DNA of 48,343 bases from Clostridiaceae bacterium (lineage in GTDB: Bacteria > Bacillota > Clostridia > Lachnospirales > Lachnospiraceae), in NCBI GenBank assembly GCA_021200535.1, contig JAJQGL010000072.1, forward strand, positions 1 to 48,343. Reading direction: 5' to 3'. Of this stretch, positions 33,706-43,700 are shown piece by piece. The notes below the pieces were generated by a model. The model was not told the DNA's origin, made no database searches, and worked only from the letters and a program-made list of their open reading frames with translations. Every line of letters begins with the position of its first letter. Positions within the stretch are counted from its first letter, which is position 1. The position numbers and the translations under genes were made by a program.

Positions 33706-36134
33706 ACTATCATCCTCCCCTCCAGCAATCGGTTAAAGCCTGCCACGGCAAGACAGCCAAGCGCTGCATTATACAAGATAAATACCAGATATGCTGATAT
33801 GTCATAATAGACAAAGAAATCCGTAACCACTGGAATGCCGGCGCAGTACAGTATAAACATAACCGCAGCCGAAAACAGCACCGCCTCCGCAATATAGCGC
33901 AGCATTTCATATAAACTGATCCGGTAAATAACCGGAAGCTGCAGCCCCATGAGCTTTAATACCCGGTAATCCCCAATACGGATTTTCATCATTGCCCGCA
34001 AAACCAGAATCCCGACAACAAAAAGCGCAAGGAGAATTCCCACAGAAATCCCAATGACTGTAAGGCGCTCCGTAACCAGCTCATCCTCATATTCGACTGA
34101 GCTGATCCGGTATGTGCTGACCGCAACAAAGCCCTTTTTTCCCAAGGCTTTAAGCACACGGTCTGTCTTTGCATAATTTGTAATATAAACCGATGCCTGC
34201 GTCTGTTGTCTGCAATAATATTTATTAAAAAATGTCTCGCTGACTTCCATAAACACGCCGCTCAGATTGTTGTATTCCTCACCGCTGACAGTACAGATTT
34301 CATACTGGCTCTCATCCTGGCTTCCCAGCTCCTTCAATGCCTCCGGCGTATTCTGACGGTCAAGGTTCACCGCTAAATGAAACCGGTTCTGGCCCGGCAC
34401 TGCATTTTCAACGCCATATTGGCCTCCCATTCCATAAGAATCTGTATCATCATCCATTGACGGGGGAATATAATTTCTGGATACCCGCATCTGTTCCCCG
34501 CTGTCCGCATCCGCTTCCAGTCCGTCTCCGATCACCGGAATAAATACATTACTGCCTGCATACGTCTGCTGCAGGGCATCGTAAGAATATTCAAAGGTCG
34601 CCTGGTCTCCATCCGCAGAGGCTGTCAGCATCCTGCAAAAATCTCCATAAAAATATATCTGATCGGTTTCCTCTTTCAGGATACCAGCCACTGTAAATGT
34701 GTTATAGTAATATTCTCCCGCCCCGAAAATGGCCTTTGACGTGAAATAAATCTTAATGGTGTCTCCCATCTTGCTGCCGGAGGAAGCCCCAACAACAATT
34801 TCTTTTCTATTTTCCGGAAGATTCCCCTCCGCCAGATCTGCCTCTGAAATGCAGGAGTCTGATTTCATGAATTTATCCTGCTTTAAAAATTCCGGCGCCG
34901 CATAATCATCCTCCGACAGAGATTCATCTGCATTTTGGGAAATATAAGCGCTATATGTATATTTGTAATCTGTCCCTTCCTCACTGTAATAATTTACATC
35001 ATTGGCATAGTCATACAGATCTGCGGCAACGACATTGGAAACAGATTTTATTTCGTCCAAATCTTCCTCTGTAATCTCTGCGCCGTCCTGATGCCTGACA
35101 GACAGACGCGTATCGTCCTGATGCGCAAAAATACTGTCGTCGTATTCCTTTGTCGCGGTATCATCCGCATGACTGTATAGCTGCCCAATAAACAAAAACG
35201 ACACCAGCGCCACAAATACAAAAAAAGCACGGAAGGTCAATGCCCTGCCAAACTGGGTTTTCCTGTTCATGGAAGCAAAAACAGCTGCAATCCTCCTGTA
35301 CCGTTTTCGAATTGCCTTTTTCTCCTCTTTGGTCTGCTGTTTTTTTCCCTCTTGTCCGTTCTCCTCTTCGGCCTGCTGTTTTTTCCCCTCTTGCCCGTTC
35401 TCCCCTTCGGTCTGCTGCACATTCCCCTCTTGTGCCGCCAGCGTTTCCCTCTCCTTTTGATTGACAGGCGTATCTGCAACAATCTCCCCGTCATGCAGCC
35501 GGATTTTTCTGGTCACATACGGTTCTGCCTGATCATAGTTATGTGTTACCATTAAAATAAGCTTATCCTGTGAAAGCTCTTTTAAAAGCTGAATAATCTC
35601 ATTTCCCGTCTCGCTGTCAAGGTTGCCGGTCGGCTCGTCCGCAACAATGACCGGCGCATTTTTCGCAAGCGCCCTCGCAATGGACAGGCGCTGCTTCTGA
35701 CCGCTGGAAAGCTCCGACGCTTTCTGATCTGCATAATCCTTTAAACCAACCTTTTCCAGATATGCCATCGCGTGTTTTTGCATGTCATCCATTTGCTCTG
35801 TCATAATCATCAGGGCACTCACTACATTGTCCAGCGCTGTATAATGCCCGATCAGCTCATAATCCTGAAAAACAAAGCTGATTTCTTCCCGGCGGTAAGT
35901 CTCCCAGTCCGAATTGTCATAATAAAATGTCGGCTCACCCCGAAAAAACATTTCCCCCTCATCAAACGTATCAACGCCGCTAAGAACATTCAGCAGCGTC
36001 GATTTCCCGCTTCCGCTCTCCCCGGTGATCGCCACAAACTCCCCCAACTGAAATTGCAGGGTGACCTTGCGCAATGCCTGTGTCACAGAAGTATCTGTAT
36101 AATAATACTTGCTGACATTTTGCAGCCGCAGCAT
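33702..36134 (-). CDS. MacB-like ABC ATPase-permease fusion, subunit 1
   Basis: An 810-residue protein with the same plan as the next gene: ATPase (Walker A GESGSGKST, signature LSSGQKQRLSIARAL, Walker [13 protein letters not shown], His in MVTHNYD), a charged Gln/Glu/Lys linker at about residues 236-285 made of 13-residue repeats, one helix (AFFVFVALVSFLFIG), an outside domain of about 350 residues, and three C-terminal helices. The two fusions probably form a heterodimer. The ATG at 36134 is chosen because GGAGGAGG precedes it by 4 nt. A 197-bp gap separates it from the M56 gene upstream; I see no clear terminator there, so the three may be one transcript. Confidence 0.9.
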   Translation of the reverse strand: MLRLQNVSKYYYTDTSVTQALRKVTLQFQLGEFVAITGESGSGKSTLLNVLSGVDTFDEGEMFFRGEPTFYYDNSDWETYRREEISFVFQDYELIGHYTALDNVVSALMIMTEQMDDMQKHAMAYLEKVGLKDYADQKASELSSGQKQRLSIARALAKNAPVIVADEPTGNLDSETGNEIIQLLKELSQDKLILMVTHNYDQAEPYVTRKIRLHDGEIVADTPVNQKERETLAAQEGNVQQTEGENGQEGKKQQAEEENGQEGKKQQTKEEKKAIRKRYRRIAAVFASMNRKTQFGRALTFRAFFVFVALVSFLFIGQLYSHADDTATKEYDDSIFAHQDDTRLSVRHQDGAEITEEDLDEIKSVSNVVAADLYDYANDVNYYSEEGTDYKYTYSAYISQNADESLSEDDYAAPEFLKQDKFMKSDSCISEADLAEGNLPENRKEIVVGASSGSKMGDTIKIYFTSKAIFGAGEYYYNTFTVAGILKEETDQIYFYGDFCRMLTASADGDQATFEYSYDALQQTYAGSNVFIPVIGDGLEADADSGEQMRVSRNYIPPSMDDDTDSYGMGGQYGVENAVPGQNRFHLAVNLDRQNTPEALKELGSQDESQYEICTVSGEEYNNLSGVFMEVSETFFNKYYCRQQTQASVYITNYAKTDRVLKALGKKGFVAVSTYRISSVEYEDELVTERLTVIGISVGILLALFVVGILVLRAMMKIRIGDYRVLKLMGLQLPVIYRISLYEMLRYIAEAVLFSAAVMFILYCAGIPVVTDFFVYYDISAYLVFILYNAALGCLAVAGFNRLLEGRMIV
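35334..35430 (-). repeat. 39-bp repeat coding the charged linker of ABC subunit 1
   Basis: Units start with CTGCTG at 35334, 35373 and 35412 on the plus strand; they encode QQTEGENGQEGKK, QQAEEENGQEGKK and a partial third. The linker joins the ATPase to the first membrane helix, so repeat number would change the tether by 13 residues per unit. Confidence 0.88.
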
Positions 36135-36331
36135 AAATCCTCCTCCCTCCAACAAAAAAATTTAAGCATGCCTAATCCTGTTTACCATTTTATCACAAAC
36201 GGTCATTTTACTAAGCACCTATTTTTTGACATTTTTTACCGAAAAGCTCATGGGCGCATCGAATTTTGCGTGCATAAATCTGCAATTATCAAAGCCGCAT
36301 TTTTCACATTTTCGTCAAAGAGCCTGATTGG

Positions 36332-38470
36332 TTACGGTTCCTCTGTACTCTCACCGGAGCGGTTAAAGCTTAGGTTTTGTGCCGTTCCTTTTTTCGTGTC
36401 ATAGCTGTAAGTGCCGCTAACAGCGCCTCCATCTTCTGTATTTGCCGCAAAGCTGATTTTAAGTATATCGTCCTCCAGCTCCTGTACATTGTAAATGACA
36501 GCGTCATTTTCCGCGAAAACAATTTCATCTTCCCCATACTGCTGAAACAACCCGGACAGAACGCTGTTTCCGTCCTCCTGCGAAAAATATACTTTTTTGC
36601 GTTTGACATCATAAATCGTAAAGGTCTGAGAGGATGTTCCATTGTACAGTAAAAGGGCATACCTGTTTTCTTCCTCCCCGGAGGATAACCACATCAGATC
36701 ACAATAATAACCACGGATATCCTTCCATTTTTTCGAATGGCTGCGGGGCGATACAGTCACTGACTGAACCTCCTGCGTCCCTGTGCTGTCCTGTTTTGTT
36801 GTGACAAGGATACAGGTATCGCCATCCTCATTTTCCAGGGTATATTCCTGCACCTCCCCTTCCTGCGCGGTATTCTCTTCCCCCTGCCGGTAAGCCTCGA
36901 TCTGCTCCTGTGTCAGCTCCTGCTTTTCGTAAGTTTGCAGATCCTCCTGCCAGACATAATAATTGACTCCCTGCGCAGCGACAGCCTGAAAAACGTTATC
37001 CGTTCCGTCTAACAGATCAAAGTTTGCGGATTCACACTGGCTTTCCTGATCTGTAATCACATAAATCCCCTCACAGAGCAGCGGCAAATCCTGATCTTCA
37101 ATATTAATCAGGCTATAGGAATATGTCTTATAATCCTCCGCCTGCAATGCAGCGCCTGATGTGACCGCCGTATGCTCAAAATCTTTCTGGGTAAACGCTA
37201 CCTTCTGTCCGAGCACAATCTCCTGTACCGAATCCCCATTATAATCTCCTGCGCACAATGCCATGCCCTTCGTAAATGTATATTCATTCATTCCGGCTGC
37301 ACCAAAATAATCCGCCACATCACACGCTGTTATCTCATTTCCAAAACTATCATACATGACAAGCTGAAACGAACCCTGACAGGTTGCTTTTCCCTCTGTT
37401 CCATCTGTCATTTCCAGCTGGACAACCCGGTCAAGCCCCTCCGGCGACGTGCTGGTAACCTTTGCCACAACAAGATTATCTGACTCGCCAAAAAGAGCTT
37501 CTTCCTCTGTTTCCGTTCCTCCGCCCCAGGTGCCCCCTGCCCATGCCAGACGGATTGGCAGCAAAAAGAAACACAAAAGCAGCGTCAGCGAGAGAAGCAA
37601 AACCGCCGACAGCCCATTTCCTGCAGAATCCTGCCGCTGATACATTAATCTTCTGGCACGCCCGGCTGTTCCTCTCTCCCCGACACTGACCATGGACAAA
37701 AGCGACCGCGGTGTCTCCCTGGTCTCCCTGTCAAAGTTTAAGACAGCCTGCGCATACTCCCGCTGTCTCTTCCAGTGATTTGCCCGCAATGTCCGATCAT
37801 CCAGATGCATTTCCAAATCAATATTCCACCAATAATAATAGAGCCAAAACACCGGATTGAACCAGTGCAGCGCAGTAATAAACGTTACCAGCGCCCGGCG
37901 GATGCTGTCCCATCTGTGTTTTTCCATGTGGCGCAAAAGCCAGAATAAATCCCTTGTCTGAAACCCTTTCGGCAAATACAGCCTTCTGTGTATCACACCC
38001 AGCTGCACCGGCGACCTGAGCAGCGCAGCTTCGTAAATATTTTCTCCCAGCAGCGCGGCACCCCGCAGTGCGCGCCGAAGCCTTATCTGATAAAACGCAG
38101 CACAAAAAAGCACGGCTGCCACACCAAAAATCCAGATAATAGCACAGCCCCGAAATCCCACTGTAGTTGTGATCTCCCCTTCAAAAACAGCCCGCCAGCT
38201 CCGCATGACACCGCTGTCCTTTTCCAGCGTCAGCCCAATATCCGCCAAAAGCTGATGAAACTTCCGGTTCCATGCCGGTACTGCACAAAAAATGCTGGAA
38301 AGCGCAACCGGACACACGCTGCGCAGATAGACAATCCTCCACTCCCAGATCATATGCTTCCGCTCCAGGTTCCTCAAAAAAAACCGCACGAGCAATACCA
38401 GCGGCAGCAGACAGGCAGAGACAATGCCCATTGAAAAAACAGTATAAAAAACACGATAAAGCCAAACCAT
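36332..38470 (-). CDS. M56 (BlaR1-like) membrane protein with degenerate zinc motif and outside sensor domain
   Basis: A 712-residue protein. The N-terminal 320 residues resemble the BlaR1/MecR1 peptidase M56 domain: four membrane helices, SPVQLGVIHRRLYLP, then the place of the zinc motif, and ALHWFNPVFWLYYYWWNIDLE. At the zinc motif (residues 181-185) the sequence is HMEKH instead of HExxH, and the downstream ligand region reads DLEMHLDD, where the family has EMACDE. Proteolysis is therefore unlikely. A C-terminal outside domain of about 370 residues includes GDYNGDSVQEIVLG, an FG-GAP/calcium-loop-like piece. No BlaI-type repressor is adjacent; two MacB-like transporters follow. A receptor role for the transporters is inference. 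AGGAG lies 12 nt from the ATG. Confidence 0.75.
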   Translation of the reverse strand: MVWLYRVFYTVFSMGIVSACLLPLVLLVRFFLRNLERKHMIWEWRIVYLRSVCPVALSSIFCAVPAWNRKFHQLLADIGLTLEKDSGVMRSWRAVFEGEITTTVGFRGCAIIWIFGVAAVLFCAAFYQIRLRRALRGAALLGENIYEAALLRSPVQLGVIHRRLYLPKGFQTRDLFWLLRHMEKHRWDSIRRALVTFITALHWFNPVFWLYYYWWNIDLEMHLDDRTLRANHWKRQREYAQAVLNFDRETRETPRSLLSMVSVGERGTAGRARRLMYQRQDSAGNGLSAVLLLSLTLLLCFFLLPIRLAWAGGTWGGGTETEEEALFGESDNLVVAKVTSTSPEGLDRVVQLEMTDGTEGKATCQGSFQLVMYDSFGNEITACDVADYFGAAGMNEYTFTKGMALCAGDYNGDSVQEIVLGQKVAFTQKDFEHTAVTSGAALQAEDYKTYSYSLINIEDQDLPLLCEGIYVITDQESQCESANFDLLDGTDNVFQAVAAQGVNYYVWQEDLQTYEKQELTQEQIEAYRQGEENTAQEGEVQEYTLENEDGDTCILVTTKQDSTGTQEVQSVTVSPRSHSKKWKDIRGYYCDLMWLSSGEEENRYALLLYNGTSSQTFTIYDVKRKKVYFSQEDGNSVLSGLFQQYGEDEIVFAENDAVIYNVQELEDDILKISFAANTEDGGAVSGTYSYDTKKGTAQNLSFNRSGESTEEP

Positions 38471-38531
38471 TCTGTATAAGCACTCCTGATAATTTCTTCA
38501 TAAGTTCATTAAATATAAATCATCTGGCTTT

Positions 38532-38561
38532 ATTTTATCTCTCCATGCCCTTTCCTGTCAA
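38532..38561 (-). promoter_or_regulatory. promoter of the M56 gene
   Basis: On the minus strand a perfect TTGACA (38556-38561), 18-bp spacer and TAAAAT (38532-38537), about 60 nt before the ATG. Confidence 0.6.
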
Positions 38562-38580
38562 CGGTATAAAAAGGCATGAG

Positions 38581-38609
38581 TTGCGGCACAATAACAAATA
38601 TATTATAAT
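38581..38609 (+). promoter_or_regulatory. promoter of the NAD synthase gene
   Basis: TTGCGG (38581-38586), 17 bp, perfect TATAAT (38604-38609). Transcription would start near 38616, giving a leader of about 200 nt that contains all of the hairpin element. Confidence 0.65.
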
Positions 38610-38642
38610 ACAATACATACCCTTTTTAATAAATATACCACG

Positions 38643-38818
38643 GAATGGAGAATAGCGTGAAAAATCACACTGATGTGCTGATTTTTCACAATCCTCTGTA
38701 AGAGGATTTGGCTATTTGTGCCGGAGCGTCACAAATTAGCCCTAGTGGCAGATGAGAAATTGCCTTCGCAAATTTCTCATCGCCCCGTCGCGTAAAACGC
38801 TCCAGAATGGAGAATAGC
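38643..38818 (+). promoter_or_regulatory. hairpin-rich leader element flanked by two copies of the nadE ribosome binding site
   Basis: GAATGGAGAATAGC occurs at 38643-38656 and 38805-38818, followed by GTGAAA and ATGAAA. Between lie H1 GTGAAAAATCA/TGATTTTTCAC (38657-38667 with 38679-38689, perfect 11 bp); H2 AATCCTCT/AGAGGATT (38690-38697 with 38701-38708); H3 GGCTATTTGTG/CACAAATTAGCC (38710-38720 with 38730-38741, one bulge); H4 GATGAGAAATT/AATTTCTCATC (38751-38761 with 38771-38781). The H3 loop contains GGAGCGT (38723-38729), complementary to ACGCTCC (38797-38803); the end of ACGCTCC can instead pair with the GGAG of the gene's ribosome binding site (38809-38812). The first copy opens a 14-residue frame (VKNHTDVLIFHNPL, 38657-38701). 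It may be a cis-regulatory RNA, a mobile palindromic element, or both. Confidence 0.7.
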
Positions 38819-40768
38819 ATGAAAGATGGATTTATAAAAGCCGCCGCGGTCACAACCAGCATCGAGGTGGGAAATACGAATTATAATACAGAGCAAATCA
38901 TAAACGCAATAAACGAAGCAGCAAAAAACCATGTCAGGCTCGCTGTTTTCCCGGAGCTTTGTCTGACCGGATACACCTGCAATGACCTCTTTTTGCAAAA
39001 TACTCTTCTGGCAGGCGCTTTATCCGGTTTAAAACAAATTCTGAAAGCCACGGAGGGAACAGACATGCTGGTACTGATCGGCTTCCCTTTTTACTACACA
39101 AATACCCTGTACAACGTAGCAGGCGTTTTATTTGAAGGAAAGCTGCTTGGCATTGTTCCAAAGCAATTTATTCCAAATTATTCTGAATTTTACGAGGCAA
39201 GATATTTTTCCGCTCCTGATTTTCCGTGTGATTTTATACAAATTCCCGAGCTGGGCGACTGCGGAAAAAATATCCCATTTGGCACAGACCTTTTGTTTCA
39301 GGCTGCAAATCTGCCTGAATTTGTACTTGGAATTGATATCTGCGAAGATCTCTGGATGCCCATCCCGCCTTCCTGTGAACATGCCCTGGCAGGCGCTACT
39401 GTGATTGCCAATCTCTCCGCCAGCGATGAAACCACCGGAAAAGATATTTACCGCCGCGACCTTGTATGCAGCCAGTCAGCGCGCCTGATCAGCGGATATA
39501 TTTACGCAGATGCCGGGGAAGGTGAATCTTCAACCGACCTGGTTTTTTCCGCCCACAACTTAATTGCGGAAAATGGCACCCTCCTTCAGGAATCGCACCG
39601 CTTTGAAAACGGCATGATCTGCAGCGAAATTGATCTGGGCAGACTGGTCAGTGAACGCCGCCGCATGACAACCTATACCAAAGGCAAACCCCAGACACAC
39701 ACATACCATACGCAGACGTTCCTCTTCCAAAGCCTGGAGGATACAAAACTGACGCGCCGCTATGCGCAGACGCCGTTCGTTCCGCAGGACAAGGCGGACC
39801 GCGACCGCCGCTGCAGCGAAATACTTCGCATTCAGGCAATGGGCCTGAAAAAACGCCTCACACATACGCACTGTACAAATGCCGTGATCGGAATCTCCGG
39901 CGGACTGGATTCCACCCTTGCACTTCTCGTAACAGCAAAGGCTTTTGACCTGTGCGGAATCGACCGCAGCCGCATTTTGTGCGTTACCATGCCATGCTTT
40001 GGCACAACCGACCGAACCTACCAAAACGCCTGTGAGCTGACAAACATTCTCGGCGCCACGTTAAAAGAAGTACCAATCCACGAAGCAGTAACGCTTCATT
40101 TCCGGGATATCGGACACGACAGCTCCATTCATGACGTTACCTATGAAAATGCACAGGCACGGCAACGCACACTGATTCTAATGAATCTTGCCAATCAGAA
40201 TAACGGTCTTGTCATCGGCACTGGCGATATGTCAGAGCTTGCACTCGGCTGGGCGACTTACAACGGCGACCACATGTCCATGTACGGCGTAAACTGCTCC
40301 ATCCCCAAAACACTTGTCCGCTATCTGGTTCAGTATTATGCAGAAACCACAGACGAAAAAAAACTGCATGACATCCTTTCCGATGTCTTAGACACTCCGG
40401 TCAGCCCAGAGCTTCTCCCTCCAAAGGACGGGGAAATCTCCCAAAAAACAGAAGACATTGTCGGACCGTACGAGCTGCATGATTTTTATTTGTATTACAT
40501 GATGCGCTTCGGCTACACTCCGTCAAAAATCTTCCGTCTGGCAAATTACGCATTTTCCGGTCAGTACAGCCAGGCAGTCATCTACAAATGGCTCCGTACC
40601 TTTTACCGGCGCTTTTTTTCACAGCAGTTTAAGCGTTCCTGTCTGCCGGATGGGCCTAAGGTCGGCAGCGTTGCGCTTTCCCCGCGCGGGGACTGGCGTA
40701 TGCCAAGTGATGCGTCTGTAAGCCTCTGGATGAAGGAGCTGGATGAACTGGAAAACAAGCTGCAGTAA
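38819..40768 (+). CDS. nadE: glutamine-dependent NAD(+) synthase
   Basis: A 649-residue two-domain enzyme that makes NAD from nicotinic acid adenine dinucleotide, ATP and glutamine in the cytosol. The N-terminal nitrilase-type glutaminase (about 1-290) shows the catalytic triad as Glu46 (VFPELCLTGY), Lys near 115 (GIVPKQFIPNY) and Cys near 175 (GIDICEDLW). The C-terminal synthetase (about 330-640) has the PP-loop GISGGLDSTLAL (about 358-369), IGTGDMSELALGWATYNGD and VNCSIPKTLVRYL. Length matches the bacterial long form. The ATG at 38819 has GGAG 6 nt upstream; an ATG 12 nt earlier overlaps that site. The gene is alone on its strand between the M56 gene and addA, with the hairpin leader upstream. 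Only 30 bp separate its stop from that of addA. Confidence 0.97.
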   Translation: MKDGFIKAAAVTTSIEVGNTNYNTEQIINAINEAAKNHVRLAVFPELCLTGYTCNDLFLQNTLLAGALSGLKQILKATEGTDMLVLIGFPFYYTNTLYNVAGVLFEGKLLGIVPKQFIPNYSEFYEARYFSAPDFPCDFIQIPELGDCGKNIPFGTDLLFQAANLPEFVLGIDICEDLWMPIPPSCEHALAGATVIANLSASDETTGKDIYRRDLVCSQSARLISGYIYADAGEGESSTDLVFSAHNLIAENGTLLQESHRFENGMICSEIDLGRLVSERRRMTTYTKGKPQTHTYHTQTFLFQSLEDTKLTRRYAQTPFVPQDKADRDRRCSEILRIQAMGLKKRLTHTHCTNAVIGISGGLDSTLALLVTAKAFDLCGIDRSRILCVTMPCFGTTDRTYQNACELTNILGATLKEVPIHEAVTLHFRDIGHDSSIHDVTYENAQARQRTLILMNLANQNNGLVIGTGDMSELALGWATYNGDHMSMYGVNCSIPKTLVRYLVQYYAETTDEKKLHDILSDVLDTPVSPELLPPKDGEISQKTEDIVGPYELHDFYLYYMMRFGYTPSKIFRLANYAFSGQYSQAVIYKWLRTFYRRFFSQQFKRSCLPDGPKVGSVALSPRGDWRMPSDASVSLWMKELDELENKLQ

Positions 40769-40798
40769 CAGGCAGCCTGTGCTTACCCCTGCAGTAAA

Positions 40799-43700
40799 TC
40801 ACAGAAAGATTTCCTCTCCAAGCGCAAAGGAATAAATAACCTTTTCAGAAACCTCCCTGCCGGTAAGCCGCTTAAGTGCACGGGCATAATAATCAAGCTG
40901 CGCACGGTATTTTTCCGCCAGCCTGCTGCCCTGCCCACGCTTAACGGCATCTGTCTTATAATCGACCAGCACAATATGATCTCCCTCTGTGAAATATGCG
41001 TCAATGATTCCCTGTACCACAATCATTTCCTCACTGTCCTGCTCCGGATAAAGCTCCTTTGCGCTGATACCAAGCATAAACGACTGCTCGCGGCGAAGCG
41101 TCCCCTCCTGCCATGCGCGTGCCATCCGGGCGCCGATTTCCGTATCAAAAAATACAACAAACCTTCTGACATCTAAAAGCGCTGCTTCCTCCTGAGACAA
41201 ATATCCCTCCTGCACCATCTGCGCAAGAAAAACCCGGTACTCCTTTTCTGTCCATTTTTGCCCGGACTCCCGGATTTCCTGATAAGGGAAGTGCTGCATT
41301 ACCAAGTGGTACAGAGTTCCTCTTGCAGCACCGGAAAGCTGTTTTTCCTGCAAAAAGGCAGGGCGCGGAATTTCAATTTCATCCGCCTGTCTGCTTTCGG
41401 TATCATCCATCTGTCCGCTTTCAGTTTCAGCCGCCTGTCCGCTTTCAAAATCCAGATACTCCGCCACCTCTTCCTCTAGCTGCTCTGCCCTTTCAACCGA
41501 ACGGCGTTTCAGCTCTGACACCGACACTTTAACCGGAAGCCCTGCCTCCTGCCGGTAAGGATACTGATACTCCATTTCCCATTCCAGTGCCTCATGCATC
41601 GCCCTGTCGTATACCCTTTCCGTATCCCAGTTTTTCAGCATACGGTACTGCTCCGCGGAATCCGCAAGCTCATCTTTTCCCTTTTGCAGCACTCCCTCCG
41701 GAAAATAAATTTCCAGACCAAATAAATCATCAGACACAAGATCGGAAAAATTTATTGCCGCCTCAAGATTTGCGGCAGCCTTTTCCACACTACAGCGAAT
41801 GCCCTGCCTGCCCAAAAGGGACGGCATAATCCAATCCAGATAAGTCTGTGCGCCGGACAGCTGGTAAAAATTCTGATACAAAGAACGGGTCGCCCAGACA
41901 GAAAGCTTCTTTTCCAGACCAGATGCCACGCCGGTAATAATCAGTTTTTCCTTTGCTCTTGTGAACGCCACATACAAAATACGAATTTCTTCTGCCAGCG
42001 TCCCCGACACAATCTGATCGGCCATAAAACGCTTTAGCAGCGTAGGCTGCTTAATCCGCATCTTCAAATCAACGTAATCACAGCCAACACCATAATCCCC
42101 ATCAATAATCGTTCCTTTTCTGGCATCCATCAGATTAAAGCGCTTTCCCATGCCAGCCACAAATACAATCGGAAATTCCAGTCCTTTGCTCTTGTGAATC
42201 GTCATAATGCGCACGGCTGCAGCATTTTCCCCATCCACATTTGCCTCGCCAAAATCCACATTTGCCTTCTGCAGGCTCTCAATGTATCTGGTAAAACCAT
42301 ACACTCCCCTGTGCCCATTTTCTGCAAATAAAATCGCCTGCTGCAAAAGGATGTCCAGATTTGCTTTCCTCTTTTCGCCGGATGGCATGGCAGACATAAT
42401 CTGATAATAATCCGTCTCATCAAAGATTCTCCGCAAAAGCTCGTAGACACTGCGCGTTTTGGATAGCTCCTGATAACGCTGCAGCCTGTCATAAAAAAGC
42501 GACAGCTTCCTATACAGCTTCTCATACAGCCTTCCATCCCACAAACCTGCTTCCTTCTTTTCTAAAAACGCCTTGATTTTATCCCAGAAATCCAACTCCT
42601 GCGGCATTGTCCCCAGCCACGCCAGCTCTTCATCTGTCGTCCCGACCAGGCACGACCGTAGCACGGCTGCCAGCGGAATGTCCTGCCTCGGATTATCAAT
42701 GACGTGGAGCAGATTCAAAATAGTATCAACCTCCAGCGAGGTAAAGTAGCCGGTGCGCGTATCTGCATACGCCGGAATGCCCATGTCGTTCAGCACCTCT
42801 ATAAATTCCTCTGACCATCCGGACAGGCTTCGCAAAAGTATTGCAATATCCCCGTACCGCACCGGCCGATAACCCTGTTTGTCCTGAACATATAAGGGAT
42901 TGTCCCCCAAAACCATATCCCGTATTTTTTCTCCAATGACGGCAGCCTCCAGTGCACGTTTTGATACTGCCTCCTGATTTCCCTTTTGTTCAATCAGTAC
43001 CATTTCGGTCTTTCCGGCAATGCGCCGGTCTGTCTCCGGAAACGCTGCCCCCGGCACCAGCCTGACATCCTGATCATACACAATGCCGCCCAGCTGCTCA
43101 ATCATTATTTTTTCAAACACCGCATTTGCCGATTCCAGCACAGAAGCACGGCTGCGAAAATTTTGACGGAGGTCAATGCGCTGCTCCCTGCTCTCTGCCC
43201 CGCCATACCGTTTGTATTTTTCCAGAAAAAGCTCCGGCCTTGCCAGTCGGAATTTGTAGATGCTCTGTTTCACATCCCCTACCATAAAAAGATACGGTTT
43301 TTCCTCTGGCCCGCGGCAAATACTGGTCAGCAGAAGCTCCTGCACAAAATTGCTGTCCTGATATTCATCCGTCAATACCTCTTCATAATATTCCTGCAGC
43401 TCTTTCGCCGTTTCGCTTGGGCGGATTCCTTTTTCATCCCTGACCACCAGTATCTGAAGCGCAAAATGCTCCATATCCGCAAAATCAAGCAAGCCCTCTT
43501 CCCGCTTTTTCTCTGCAAAAGCGCAGCCAAAATCCTGTACCAGGCGAATTAACTCTGTGACAGCCGGCGCCATTTCCTGAAGGTCGGAAAGCATCTCTTC
43601 CGCACTTTGAAAAAAATATTTTCTTTTTAGCTCTGCAAGTCCGTTTTTCTGATAACTCTCCCGAAGATTTTTCGCAAGCTCTTTTTCCCCGGGTGATACC

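Noticed and set aside
36135-36331. Promoter for the MacB-like pair
   Set aside because: TGTGATAAAAT on the minus strand resembles an extended -10, but no fitting -35 was found, so it was not called.
40764-40798. Terminator between nadE and addA (ACAGGC-A-GCCTGT)
   Set aside because: The palindrome leaves a one-base loop and has no T-tract on either side, so it is a weak case.
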